Assembly: GCA_024281075.1 (NCBI GenBank) | Contig: JAMXLK010000032.1 | Coordinates: 1-49,130 of the forward strand | Reading direction: 5' to 3' | Source of the DNA: Vulcanimicrobiia bacterium | GTDB taxonomy: Bacteria; Vulcanimicrobiota; Vulcanimicrobiia; Vulcanimicrobiales; Vulcanimicrobiaceae | DNA: 49,130 nt | In this document: positions 1-6,800 of the stretch, piece by piece | Layout: each line of letters opens with the position of its first letter | How positions within the stretch are numbered: position 1 is the stretch's first letter | Notes under the pieces: generated by a model | Seen by the model: only the letters and a program-made list of their open reading frames with translations | Told to the model about the DNA's origin: nothing | Databases searched by the model: none | Made by a program: the position numbers and the translations under genes

Positions 1-179
1 TTTGCCGCGACGGCGCCGGTGAGCCACGTGCGGATCGCGTCGCCACCGATGTGCTCGGTGTGCTCGTCGTTCACCCAGGCATCGCGGGAGAATCCGCTCA
101 TCATTTCATCGATGCTGCCGCGGTTCATTCCGTCGACGTAAGCGGCGACTGCCGGCGGAAGTGCGAATGAGTCTTTCAT
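1..179 (-). CDS. NTF2/SnoaL-like protein, N-terminal part (truncated by window edge)
   Basis: Not in the ORF track because it runs off the window. Reading the minus strand from the ATG at 179 gives an open frame of 59 codons beginning MKDSFALPPAVAAYVDGMN, followed by FSRDAWVNDEHTEHIGGDAI and an RTWL segment. This resembles the start of SnoaL-like/NTF2-fold proteins: a first helix, then 'D..v.....' strands and a G..aI..W element. These are small alpha+beta barrel proteins that include polyketide cyclase-like enzymes and many uncharacterised members. It is divergent from the HxlR-type regulator with only 21 bp between start codons, so the regulator probably controls it. The specific reaction cannot be inferred. 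Confidence 0.7.
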   Translation of the reverse strand, partial: MKDSFALPPAVAAYVDGMNRGSIDEMMSGFSRDAWVNDEHTEHIGGDAIRTWLTGAVAA

Positions 180-187
180 AAGAACAA

Positions 188-195
188 GAATATTC
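188..195. promoter_or_regulatory. Short palindrome in divergent NTF2-like/HxlR gap
   Basis: GAATATTC is a perfect 8-bp inverted repeat in the middle of the 21-bp space between two divergent start codons. HxlR-type regulators are dimeric winged helix proteins that often bind such sites and repress themselves and the adjacent gene. The assignment as operator is inference, and the site is short enough to arise by chance. Confidence 0.25.
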
Positions 196-200
196 CAGCC

Positions 201-590
201 ATGAGCGAGGCGTCTAGCCACCGCGATGTGCGCTACCTACCTGGAGGTAAGGGCTATCCGATAGCACTTGCCGCATCAGACTTGAACGAGGCTCTCGCGA
301 TCATTGCCGGCCGGTGGAAATCAGAGATACTCTTCGCGCTTTTCGACAAGTCCGTGCTGCGATTCAGCGAAGTAGAACGCGCCGTACAGGGTATTACACA
401 GAAGGTGCTTACGCAACAGCTGCGCGAGCTAGAACGGGATGGCATGATCGTGCGTACGGTTCACGCGGCCGTCCCCCCGCGCGTCGAGTACCGCCTTACT
501 GACGTCGGCGCAGCAATCTGCCCCGCGCTCGATGCGTTGCTCCAATGGCTGCAGTTTCGCTATGACGTGCTCTCTACGTCAAGTCAATAG
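201..590 (+). CDS. HxlR-family winged helix-turn-helix transcriptional regulator
   Basis: 129 aa, normal length for the family. The HxlR signature is plain: IIAGRWKSEIL (residues 34-44), the recognition region ITQKVLTQQLRELERDG (65-81) and the wing VPPRVEYRLT (91-100). Many HxlR proteins sense thiol stress or electrophiles through an N-terminal cysteine just before the first helix ('CPv...'). Here that position reads ASDLNEAL and the only cysteine is at residue 107, so the usual sensing chemistry is probably missing. It is divergent from an NTF2-like gene 21 bp away, which is its likely target together with itself. Confidence 0.9.
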   Translation: MSEASSHRDVRYLPGGKGYPIALAASDLNEALAIIAGRWKSEILFALFDKSVLRFSEVERAVQGITQKVLTQQLRELERDGMIVRTVHAAVPPRVEYRLTDVGAAICPALDALLQWLQFRYDVLSTSSQ

Positions 591-751
591 ACATGAACGC
601 GAGTGCAGCCAACGGGCTCCGATCTGTCTAAGACCTCGATTGGGATGCATCGATTAGCGAATAGCAGCTATTCGAGGGCACGGCTGCGAAACACGAATTT
701 AGCCTGATAGGACGTTTAGTCATACTACGCGGGGGAATAGGCGAGACGCCC

Positions 752-1036
752 ATGGACAGCACCACAGAGCCGCCGCGGGCTCTCATTGAATTGGAAGGCG
801 AGTACGACATCGCCCGACGCGATGAGCTTGCGCGCGCGTTCGCGTCTTTGGGGAACGGTCCGGCAACGATCGATTTGAGCCGTGTGACGTACTTAGACTC
901 AATCTTCATGCAGCAACTCGTTTTACTATACCGGCGTCTCGTGGAACACGGCGTTACGCTAAAGGGCGCCAATGAAAACGTCCTCAAATTGCTGCGCATC
1001 GCTGGCTTGGACCAGTTCTTTCATTTCGTTGAATAA
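752..1036 (+). CDS. Single-domain STAS protein (anti-sigma factor antagonist-like)
   Basis: 94 aa, which is one STAS domain. The core DLSRVTYLDSIFMQQLVLL (residues 41-59) matches the SpoIIAA/RsbV signature around the phosphorylation loop. In classical antagonists this loop reads D-S-S-G and the second serine is phosphorylated by an anti-sigma kinase. Here Asp49-Ser50 is followed by Ile51, so the canonical acceptor appears to be replaced. Ser50 could still serve, or the protein may be constitutively active. No partner kinase or sigma factor lies next to it. A G-rich ribosome site (GGGGGAA) lies about 14 bp before the ATG. It probably acts in the cytoplasm in a partner-switching circuit. Confidence 0.85.
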   Translation: MDSTTEPPRALIELEGEYDIARRDELARAFASLGNGPATIDLSRVTYLDSIFMQQLVLLYRRLVEHGVTLKGANENVLKLLRIAGLDQFFHFVE

Positions 1037-1037
1037 C

Positions 1038-1268
1038 TTGGGCCCCGTGACTTGCTCGGACCACGTGCAAAGGGTTTGGCGCCGAGTACTCAAGGTCGCG
1101 AAGGATCATGCCCAGCGCGGCGTAGAGTTGACCGAATCAGACGCTCGTCAGATCGTGTCGCAAATCAATACGGAGGAAGGCTACTCGAAGCCTCACTGGT
1201 GCTCCGATGAAAGCCTGATCGCGTTCTGGGCGCGGTCGCTAGCCCGGCGCACGCGTGCACTTTCATAG
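1038..1268 (+). CDS. Hypothetical small protein, possibly coupled to the STAS gene
   Basis: The track lists a 98-aa ORF from 972 that overlaps the STAS gene. The overlapping part is low-quality sequence, so a start just after the STAS stop is more likely: TTG at 1038 (one base after the TAA) or GTG at 1047, giving 73-76 aa. The product is basic and Trp/Arg-rich (HVQRVWRRVLKVAKDHAQRG) with a middle piece ESDARQIVSQINTEEGY that looks like a helix-turn-helix-sized helical protein, but I recognise no family. Position immediately behind the STAS gene suggests co-transcription. It could be a chance ORF. Confidence 0.4.
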   Translation: MGPVTCSDHVQRVWRRVLKVAKDHAQRGVELTESDARQIVSQINTEEGYSKPHWCSDESLIAFWARSLARRTRALS

Positions 1269-1351
1269 GGCGAACTAAAACCAACGAAAACGAAGCCGAG
1301 CGAGCAACGTCGCAGGCCTGCACGCCGACGTTTCAAGGAGCGGCCGCGGTT

Positions 1352-1365
1352 GTTAACGCGTTAAC
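1352..1365. promoter_or_regulatory. 14-bp perfect palindrome upstream of tandem lipoproteins
   Basis: GTTAACGCGTTAAC is a perfect inverted repeat and also forms two direct copies of TTAACGCG. It lies about 100 bp upstream of the lipoprotein gene at 1469, in the longest stretch free of convincing genes in the window (1269-1468). That stretch otherwise shows nothing I can identify. Position and symmetry suit a dimeric regulator site, but no regulator can be named. Confidence 0.35.
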
Positions 1366-1468
1366 GCGATAAGAAGCAGGCACTGTGTGACTTGCTTTAG
1401 TTGAATTGGCTCCCGCCTTCTGGTAGCGTAATCGACAACGACGAAGATTTTGGAGCGCAAGGAAGCGT

Positions 1469-2611
1469 ATGACTTATTCATTTACTAAAGCGATCCGCCG
1501 TTATTGGCCGGCGCTGATTTTTGTTTCCATTGCGATCGGTGTTGCTGCATGTTCCGGTCCGCCGTGGAACGATTCGATAACGCCGGTCGGGACATCACAA
1601 ACCCAATCGTATGCTCAGCCGCAAGCGACGCAGACGCCCATTGCTTGGGTGAGCTGGTACACCGTCAACGATACGAGCCTACCCGGTAGCAACAACAACA
1701 TCACCGGCATCGAAGACGTTAACAGCGTTGTCGGAGTGAACTACGGGAACTCAAGCGGCAGCGTGCAGAGCTTCGATGCGTCACCGGCGCCGAGCGGATA
1801 CACCAACTTCAAGACGTTAAGCTTCTCCCAAACGTCGGTTACGTATTTGTGGGGGCGCGCTAACTCGAGCCACGGCGGCGAAGTCGGTTACATCGTTCCG
1901 CAAGGCGGCAGCTACTCATGCAATCCGTGCGGAGTCACACACGGTAACGGCTGGCAGGTCATCAACAACCCGGCCGCCGGAAATTGTAACAACACGACGT
2001 TGCGCGGCATCGACTCGTCATGGATCACCGTAGGGTACTACCTTGCCGGGAGCGGCTGCGGCGCGGCCGCGCCCTTCGAAGAATACACCGAATCCACGTG
2101 CTGTAGCCAAGGCAATCCGACAACGGTGTTCACCCCATTTACGCCGCCGGGGCCATACGACAGCGCGATCGCGACCGGAGTCAACGGCGTCGGCGATGCG
2201 GTCGGGTATTCCACGAGCGGTGGCGTGTCGACCGGCTGGTACTACTCGTACTTCGCGTACACAAAAATTGCCGTACCGAACGCCATCTCAACGCAACCGC
2301 TCGGCATTAACTGGCAGGACAACGTCGTGGGCGAGTACTGGACCAGTGCGGGCGGTCCCTACGGCTTTCTCGTTCAGAACCCGGGCGGCATTCAGTATTA
2401 TCAGTATCCCATCTACTTCAACAACAACGCGCAATACAGTCAGACGATACCGTACTCCATTAACGACTGCGCGAACATCTCGGGCACGTATCTCAACGGC
2501 AGCAGCGGTCTATACAACGGCTTCGTCGCAACTTCGCCGGCAAAGAATTGTTCTCTGGGCGGCGCTCCGAAACAGAGAATCCGTAAACACGCCGGCATGG
2601 GGGGCCAATAA
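1469..2611 (+). CDS. Secreted lipoprotein with HAF-like 'GIND..G.IVG' repeats (copy 1)
   Basis: 380 aa. The N-terminus is a lipoprotein signal: basic KAIRRYW, a hydrophobic stretch and lipobox GVAAC with Cys28. The mature part is rich in Asn, Gly, Ser, Thr and Tyr and contains about five spaced beta-type motifs: ITGIEDVNSVVGV (about 78), LRGIDSSWITVGY (178), ATGVNGVGDAVGY (236), PLGINWQDNVVGEY (278) and SINDCANISGTY (329). These resemble HAF-type repeats ('GINd.GqvVG'), thought to form beta-propeller-like extracellular structures. Paired cysteines (CNPC, CC) may form disulfides. The stop overlaps the start of the paralog downstream by one base (TAATG). Function unknown. Confidence 0.85.
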   Translation: MTYSFTKAIRRYWPALIFVSIAIGVAACSGPPWNDSITPVGTSQTQSYAQPQATQTPIAWVSWYTVNDTSLPGSNNNITGIEDVNSVVGVNYGNSSGSVQSFDASPAPSGYTNFKTLSFSQTSVTYLWGRANSSHGGEVGYIVPQGGSYSCNPCGVTHGNGWQVINNPAAGNCNNTTLRGIDSSWITVGYYLAGSGCGAAAPFEEYTESTCCSQGNPTTVFTPFTPPGPYDSAIATGVNGVGDAVGYSTSGGVSTGWYYSYFAYTKIAVPNAISTQPLGINWQDNVVGEYWTSAGGPYGFLVQNPGGIQYYQYPIYFNNNAQYSQTIPYSINDCANISGTYLNGSSGLYNGFVATSPAKNCSLGGAPKQRIRKHAGMGGQ

Positions 2612-3783
2612 TGCGGTCGCAGCTTTGCTCAGGCAGAAACATTGCGTCGGCAGCCGTTATCGCTCTTGCCTTCGTTATCGGCGCGTGCTCGGGCGGCGCT
2701 TCCAACGGTTCCGGCTCCTCCTTCCAAACGATGCCTAAGGGTTCGGGACGAACGCGCGCCACGGTCTCTTACACATTTACGACCGTCGATAACTCCGCGG
2801 GCCTGAACAACAAGATCATGGGCATTAACGACAACTCCGAAATCATCGGCGTGTACTATAATCCCGGATCGATCGTGGTCGGGAACAGCTACGTTTCGCA
2901 GCCTTCCAGCGGATCGTATACCATCTTCACCTTGAATAACTGGCCGGACGCTCACACAAACAATGGCGCCGGCGGCACATACATGACGTCACTCGCGACG
3001 ACTGCGAACTACGCGCAGCCGATTGCTGCGGGCTATGCCTACGATCCGGGAGGCATGCCCGGCGGCGGAAACGGAAGCCGGTTGGGCGTGTGGGGCGTGG
3101 CCGACAATCAGGGTCTTTGGTCGCTCATCAAGCTTCATACCGGTCAGAAGGCCGGCGGGTGCATCGGGACGCAGTTGAACGGAATCAATGCCGCGGGCTA
3201 CTCCGTCGGCGAATACGGAGATCCGGCGAATAGTTGTTTGATGCGAGCGTTTGAAGAGCTGCCCGGCGGAAGCAGTAAGAATATTGTTCCCGCGAGCCCA
3301 AGTCCGTACGTCTATGCCGCAACCGGAATCGACGACGGCCTGAACGTCGTGGGATGGCTCCAGCCTTCAAAAACGAGTGCCACGACGAAGGGGTGGTATG
3401 GCTATCCTTACGGCGTCAACGGGTGCAAGACCAAACCGTATTGCTACACCGTCTTAACGTATGACAATAAAGGCTACAGCACGCAGCTTCTCGGCATTAA
3501 TGCTACGAGCGCTATCGTCGGCTCGTACATTCAAAGCGGGGTAACGCACGGGCTCCTGCTGACGTCGCCGACGAATAACCCATCCTGGCAAACGATTGAC
3601 GAGCCGAATGCAAAGAGCATAACCGTCGTGAACGGCATTAACGACAGCGGCGACATTTGCGGATGGTATAACGACGGCAACGGCAACCTGCACGGCTTCG
3701 TCGGCGTGCCGTCAGGCGGACGCCGCGCCGGCGGCAAAGTTCACCGTGTCTTTACGGACAACCACTTGCCGGTTTTGCGGTAA
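2611..3783 (+). CDS. Secreted lipoprotein with HAF-like repeats (copy 2)
   Basis: 390 aa paralog of the gene before it, co-translated through TAATG. The lipobox is VIGAC with Cys26. Repeats are cleaner than in copy 1: IMGINDNSEIIGVYY (about 69), LNGINAAGYSVGEYG (190), ATGIDDGLNVVGW (238), LLGINATSAIVGSY (294) and VNGINDSGDICGWY (341). This agrees with a HAF/beta-propeller-like surface protein. The two mature sequences differ considerably, so the duplication is old. The last 32 bp overlap the 3' end of the convergent lipoprotein gene. Surface display is inferred from the lipobox; ligand or activity is unknown. Confidence 0.85.
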   Translation: MRSQLCSGRNIASAAVIALAFVIGACSGGASNGSGSSFQTMPKGSGRTRATVSYTFTTVDNSAGLNNKIMGINDNSEIIGVYYNPGSIVVGNSYVSQPSSGSYTIFTLNNWPDAHTNNGAGGTYMTSLATTANYAQPIAAGYAYDPGGMPGGGNGSRLGVWGVADNQGLWSLIKLHTGQKAGGCIGTQLNGINAAGYSVGEYGDPANSCLMRAFEELPGGSSKNIVPASPSPYVYAATGIDDGLNVVGWLQPSKTSATTKGWYGYPYGVNGCKTKPYCYTVLTYDNKGYSTQLLGINATSAIVGSYIQSGVTHGLLLTSPTNNPSWQTIDEPNAKSITVVNGINDSGDICGWYNDGNGNLHGFVGVPSGGRRAGGKVHRVFTDNHLPVLR

Positions 3784-4231
3784 TTTTTTCCGTTAGCACC
3801 GGTGCGTTGACTTGGCTAACGCAGAGGCCGCCTTGCGTGACGGTGCTTTCGGTCACTCCCGCTTCCGATACGGTCCACTTGACGATCGTGTCGGCGAGTT
3901 GAACGTCTAACGCGTGAAATCTTACGGTAAACCATCCGCTGGTCCCGCAATCAACGAGCTCGACCGCGCGCACGGTTGAAGCGCCATAGTCGAGATGGTT
4001 ATCAGAAAAGGGGCCGGGGAACTGTATGCAATTCCGCGTGACGTCTTCAACCGCGAAGCTTATGCTCGACTGCGTACTGCCTTGAATCACGGAATTCACG
4101 ACAGTAAAGTTAAATTGCGCGGCAACCGGCAGTAACGGTGCGACCGCGCTGGAGCCGCCGCCGCACCCGGTCAGCACCAGGATAGCCGCGGAAATGCCGA
4201 ACGCAGAGCGGCTAAAAATGGATGTATTCAT
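3752..4231 (-). CDS. Small lipoprotein, unknown function
   Basis: 159 aa. The signal NTSIFSRSAFGISAAILVL ends in lipobox LTGC (Cys23), followed by a Gly/Ser linker typical of lipoproteins. The mature domain (about 110 aa) is predicted mostly beta and holds four cysteines (NCIQF, VDCGTSG, LCVSQ, SGCP) that could pair as two disulfides. I recognise no family. The gene faces the tandem repeat lipoproteins and its last ten codons are antisense to the end of that gene. The 146 bp upstream separate it from the divergent gene at 4378 and must carry both promoters. Confidence 0.75.
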   Translation of the reverse strand: MNTSIFSRSAFGISAAILVLTGCGGGSSAVAPLLPVAAQFNFTVVNSVIQGSTQSSISFAVEDVTRNCIQFPGPFSDNHLDYGASTVRAVELVDCGTSGWFTVRFHALDVQLADTIVKWTVSEAGVTESTVTQGGLCVSQVNAPVLTEKITAKPASGCP

Positions 4232-4377
4232 CGCTTCAGCTCCCTCCCGCGCGCAACCGAGCCCGCAGTGAAGAGGCGATTAGCGGCCCATGCATTACCA
4301 CCTGCTTCGCAGTGCTCGGCGGCATTCGTCACCCGGTTGCAGGGTAATGGTGCGAGCCCTAGCAGAGTGATGGCAAC

Positions 4378-5298
4378 GTGGTAAGATCGGTCGTCGCAAC
4401 CAGCCTGCTCTTAACGCTCTCCCCTGCGTTGGCGCCAATCGCGTCGGCAGACCCCGACGCCTATCAAATCTTCGATCGTGCTCGTCAGGTGTTGCAAGAA
4501 CAGTCATATCCCAGCCCGATCTCGTATCGCACGACCATTAATGTCTCCGAGGGAGACAAGGAAGAGGCCGAACACTTCCGCGCTGAAGCGTTCTCGAGCG
4601 GAGACGTTCGAGTCGAGGGAGTTAGCGATGAGGAACAGGCGGCACCGCACGAAGCCGGCGGCGTAAATTTCAAGCTTGCATTTTCGATTGGCTGGAACGC
4701 CGGCGCCGGCGGCCAGACGGCGACCGGAACGCAGGACGTTCACCGCAAGGAAGCATCGCCGGATTACCTCGGGTTGCCGCTCATCAGCCCGAGCTACTCA
4801 TTTGGACTAACGCTGGAACGCGCGCCGACTTCGACCCCGAGCGCGAGCAGCGCGCCGCGCTTGCCGACGATTGCTACGGTCACGGCGGTCGATCGTGCCT
4901 ACAACGTCGCTCTCGTGGGAACCGAAGCAATCGGCGGACTCTACACCTATCACTTGCGGTTGCAACCGCTGCGCCGGCCCGATCGCTACCGAATCAGAGA
5001 GCTCTGGATCGACGTCTACACGTACCAAGTCGTGCAGCTTCAAACACAAGGCAACTTCACCGATGCGCCGATGGCGAACGTTCGGTGGTTGGTGACGTTC
5101 CAAAACGTCGACGGAAACGCCTATATCGAGAAAGAGACCGCACTCGATTCGCTCGTTTTCAGGCACGACAGAACGTTCTCGACTGCGAGCATTAGCTTCG
5201 ATGACATTCGCGCCGAAGAGGCTTCTACACCGACCTTACCGGCGATGGACGGCAACGCCGATACCAACCTACGCGAGCCCGGAAAGGCGACGCGTTAG
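4378..5298 (+). CDS. Exported protein of unknown function
   Basis: 306 aa from a GTG start. The N-terminus RSVVATSLLLTLSPALAPIASA is a standard signal peptide with likely cleavage at ASA|DP. The mature protein starts DAYQIFDRARQVL and continues with SYRTTINVSEGDKEE, a pattern like periplasmic LolA/RseB-type beta folds that begin with a helix and 'v..l' strands; that likeness is weak. A Ser/Thr/Pro linker (APTSTPSASSAPR) splits it near residue 155, and the second half (YHLRLQPLRRPDRYRIREL, then DVYTYQVVQLQTQGNF) again has alternating beta strands. It converges directly on the small acidic gene at 5299 with no gap. Confidence 0.7.
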   Translation: MVRSVVATSLLLTLSPALAPIASADPDAYQIFDRARQVLQEQSYPSPISYRTTINVSEGDKEEAEHFRAEAFSSGDVRVEGVSDEEQAAPHEAGGVNFKLAFSIGWNAGAGGQTATGTQDVHRKEASPDYLGLPLISPSYSFGLTLERAPTSTPSASSAPRLPTIATVTAVDRAYNVALVGTEAIGGLYTYHLRLQPLRRPDRYRIRELWIDVYTYQVVQLQTQGNFTDAPMANVRWLVTFQNVDGNAYIEKETALDSLVFRHDRTFSTASISFDDIRAEEASTPTLPAMDGNADTNLREPGKATR

Positions 5299-5490
5299 CT
5301 ACACGATATCGTCGGGCGTTCCGCGGTGGACGTCTTCTTGATCGTCGCGATTCGGATTGATGCTGCTATCGCCGTACTTGTCGCGTTCCAGCTCGACGGC
5401 ATCGGCGGGATCGAGCGGCAAATCCCGGCGCGGCGCCACGTCGGGCGCAATGGTCTCTTCGTCGTCGCCGCGCGGGCGATCGTTATCCAT
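5299..5490 (-). CDS. Small acidic hydrophilic protein, hypothetical
   Basis: The track starts this ORF at 5820, but the upstream part is antisense to the secreted gene at 5621. The ATG at 5490 gives 63 aa beginning MDNDRPRGDDEETIAPD and ending RDDQEDVHRGTPDDIV. It is strongly charged, with no cysteine, tryptophan or hydrophobic segment, so it is probably disordered. Its composition differs from random frames here (no Arg/Ser/Ala shadow pattern), which favours a real gene. Its stop codon abuts the stop of the convergent gene before it. No function can be given. Confidence 0.5.
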   Translation of the reverse strand: MDNDRPRGDDEETIAPDVAPRRDLPLDPADAVELERDKYGDSSINPNRDDQEDVHRGTPDDIV

Positions 5491-5620
5491 GTATGCGTCA
5501 TACCCACCTCGGAGCTTGCGCTGTCCCGAAGAGCGGGCAGGCTTGGCTGAAGGGAAGCTTTCGAACAGCAAGGAAAGCCCTCTCCTGCTTACTTCGAACC
5601 GGTTAGGAGAAGAAAACCGC

Positions 5621-6022
5621 ATGATACGTTTCGGTCGTTTAGTTGCCGTCGCGCTCTTGGGCGTTGGGGCGATAACGGCATCGGCCGGCACCGCGCGCGC
5701 CGCGGCGCCCATTTTGATCAAGAGCTGCACCGTCGAGAAGCCGAAACCGTTCAGCCATATGGCGAACGGCACGCGCATCGAATGGGTCAATCTGGGCAAT
5801 AAAACCGCGTCGACGGTCACCTTCCTCGTCGGATACCGTAACGCGCAGCAGCACTATCTGCGCCGCACGGACGACGTAGGCTCATTCGCGCCGCACGCGA
5901 CGATTAACCACGTGCTTAGCCTGTATAACGACGTTACCTACGCCGGCGCGCAAACGACGCAATGCGTTCCGACGAGGGTTAAGTGGGCAGGCGGTACCAT
6001 TTGGGTTGCTCCTTCGCACTAG
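5621..6022 (+). CDS. Small exported protein, unknown function
   Basis: The ORF track starts far upstream at 5357, but a strong AGGAGA ribosome site at 5605-5610 points to the ATG at 5621, giving 133 aa. That start exposes a clear signal peptide (RFGRLVAVALLGVGAITASA) with cleavage near ARA|AAP. The mature domain of about 100 aa has two cysteines (KSCTVEKP and TQCVPTR) likely joined as a disulfide and beta-rich segments (TRIEWVNLGNKTASTVTFLV, YLRRTDDVGSF). This resembles periplasmic immunoglobulin-like folds, but no family is recognised. A strong hairpin terminator follows 22 bp after the stop. Confidence 0.75.
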   Translation: MIRFGRLVAVALLGVGAITASAGTARAAAPILIKSCTVEKPKPFSHMANGTRIEWVNLGNKTASTVTFLVGYRNAQQHYLRRTDDVGSFAPHATINHVLSLYNDVTYAGAQTTQCVPTRVKWAGGTIWVAPSH

Positions 6023-6044
6023 GTTCTCGGCAGGGAAGAACCGG

Positions 6045-6077
6045 AAGGGCCGATCGACGGATCGGCCCTTCTCTTTT
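6045..6077 (+). terminator. Rho-independent terminator
   Basis: An 11-bp perfect stem (AAGGGCCGATC / GATCGGCCCTT) closes a 4-base GACG loop and is followed by CTCTTTT. It ends the transcript of the exported protein gene at 5621 and separates it from the membrane protein and TonB receptor genes downstream. Confidence 0.88.
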
Positions 6078-6135
6078 GCCTAGGAGGCATATACGGATCG
6101 TCGAAGGCCACCGCGTGCGCGTCGGATTTCGGACG

Positions 6136-6762
6136 ATGTCCTCGCTCGCTTTGTGCGCCGCTGCCGCAGGCGCGGCGATCGCGCATTCGGCCATCGACGT
6201 GCTCGGCGATTTTGCGCTACCCCGCGACAGCTACGACCATCTGCGGCACGGCTCGCGTGAGTTCGTCACCGGCGTGGCGCTGCTGGTCGCACTGCTGCTC
6301 GCCGCGCGGGGATTGCGCATCTGTTGCGACATCGCGGCAAAACATCGTGCCCGGCTGCTGCGTCCGGTCTTCGGTTTGCAAGAAACACTCGCCATGCTCT
6401 TCGGCGCAGTGACGGCGAGCCTCGCAATCGTTCCGGCCATGGAGTTTTTCGACGGCCGGCTTGACGGGATTCCGGTACGCGGCCTCGGCGAAGCATTTGG
6501 CGGCTCGATACCGCTCGGCGTCGCGACGACGATTGCGGCAGCCGGACTCTTTGCAGCGGTTCTTTACGCCGTCGCGCGTTGGCTGATCTCCCACCACGAT
6601 TCCATCGCAACGATCATCGAATTTTTGCTGCGTCCGTTTGCCGGCGCGCGCCGCGCTCCCGGCTACGATCGGCTCGGGCGGCACGTCATCCTTCGGCGCC
6701 GCCGCGCGCAAAGCGCGCTTCGTCTCGCTAAGCGTGGACCTCCCGCGACTACCTTCGCGTAG
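6136..6762 (+). CDS. Membrane protein of unknown function upstream of TonB receptor
   Basis: From the ATG at 6136 the product is 208 aa with four likely membrane segments: SSLALCAAAAGAAIAHSAI, VTGVALLVALLLAARGL, LAMLFGAVTASLAIVPAM and IPLGVATTIAAAGLFAAVLY. The last leads to an Arg-rich cytoplasmic tail (residues about 175-208). The tail's RRAPGYDRLGR and RRRRAQSALRL are unusual. Start choice is uncertain: a perfect AGGAGG at 6082-6087 lies 48 bp upstream of this ATG and instead faces ATC at 6097 in the same frame; GTG at 6115 is another option. It lies 38 bp before the receptor gene and is probably co-transcribed, so it may aid the same uptake process. No family recognised. Confidence 0.65.
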   Translation: MSSLALCAAAAGAAIAHSAIDVLGDFALPRDSYDHLRHGSREFVTGVALLVALLLAARGLRICCDIAAKHRARLLRPVFGLQETLAMLFGAVTASLAIVPAMEFFDGRLDGIPVRGLGEAFGGSIPLGVATTIAAAGLFAAVLYAVARWLISHHDSIATIIEFLLRPFAGARRAPGYDRLGRHVILRRRRAQSALRLAKRGPPATTFA

Positions 6763-6800
6763 TCCAAAACCACCCAACAGCATTTCCCGGGAGTCATTCC

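Noticed and set aside
2043-2738. 231-aa plus-strand ORF across the tandem lipoproteins
   Set aside because: Arg/Thr/Ser-rich shadow in the wrong frame of two clear lipoprotein genes.
5491-5820. N-terminal extension of the small acidic minus-strand gene
   Set aside because: Antisense of the exported protein's signal region; composition changes sharply at the ATG 5490.
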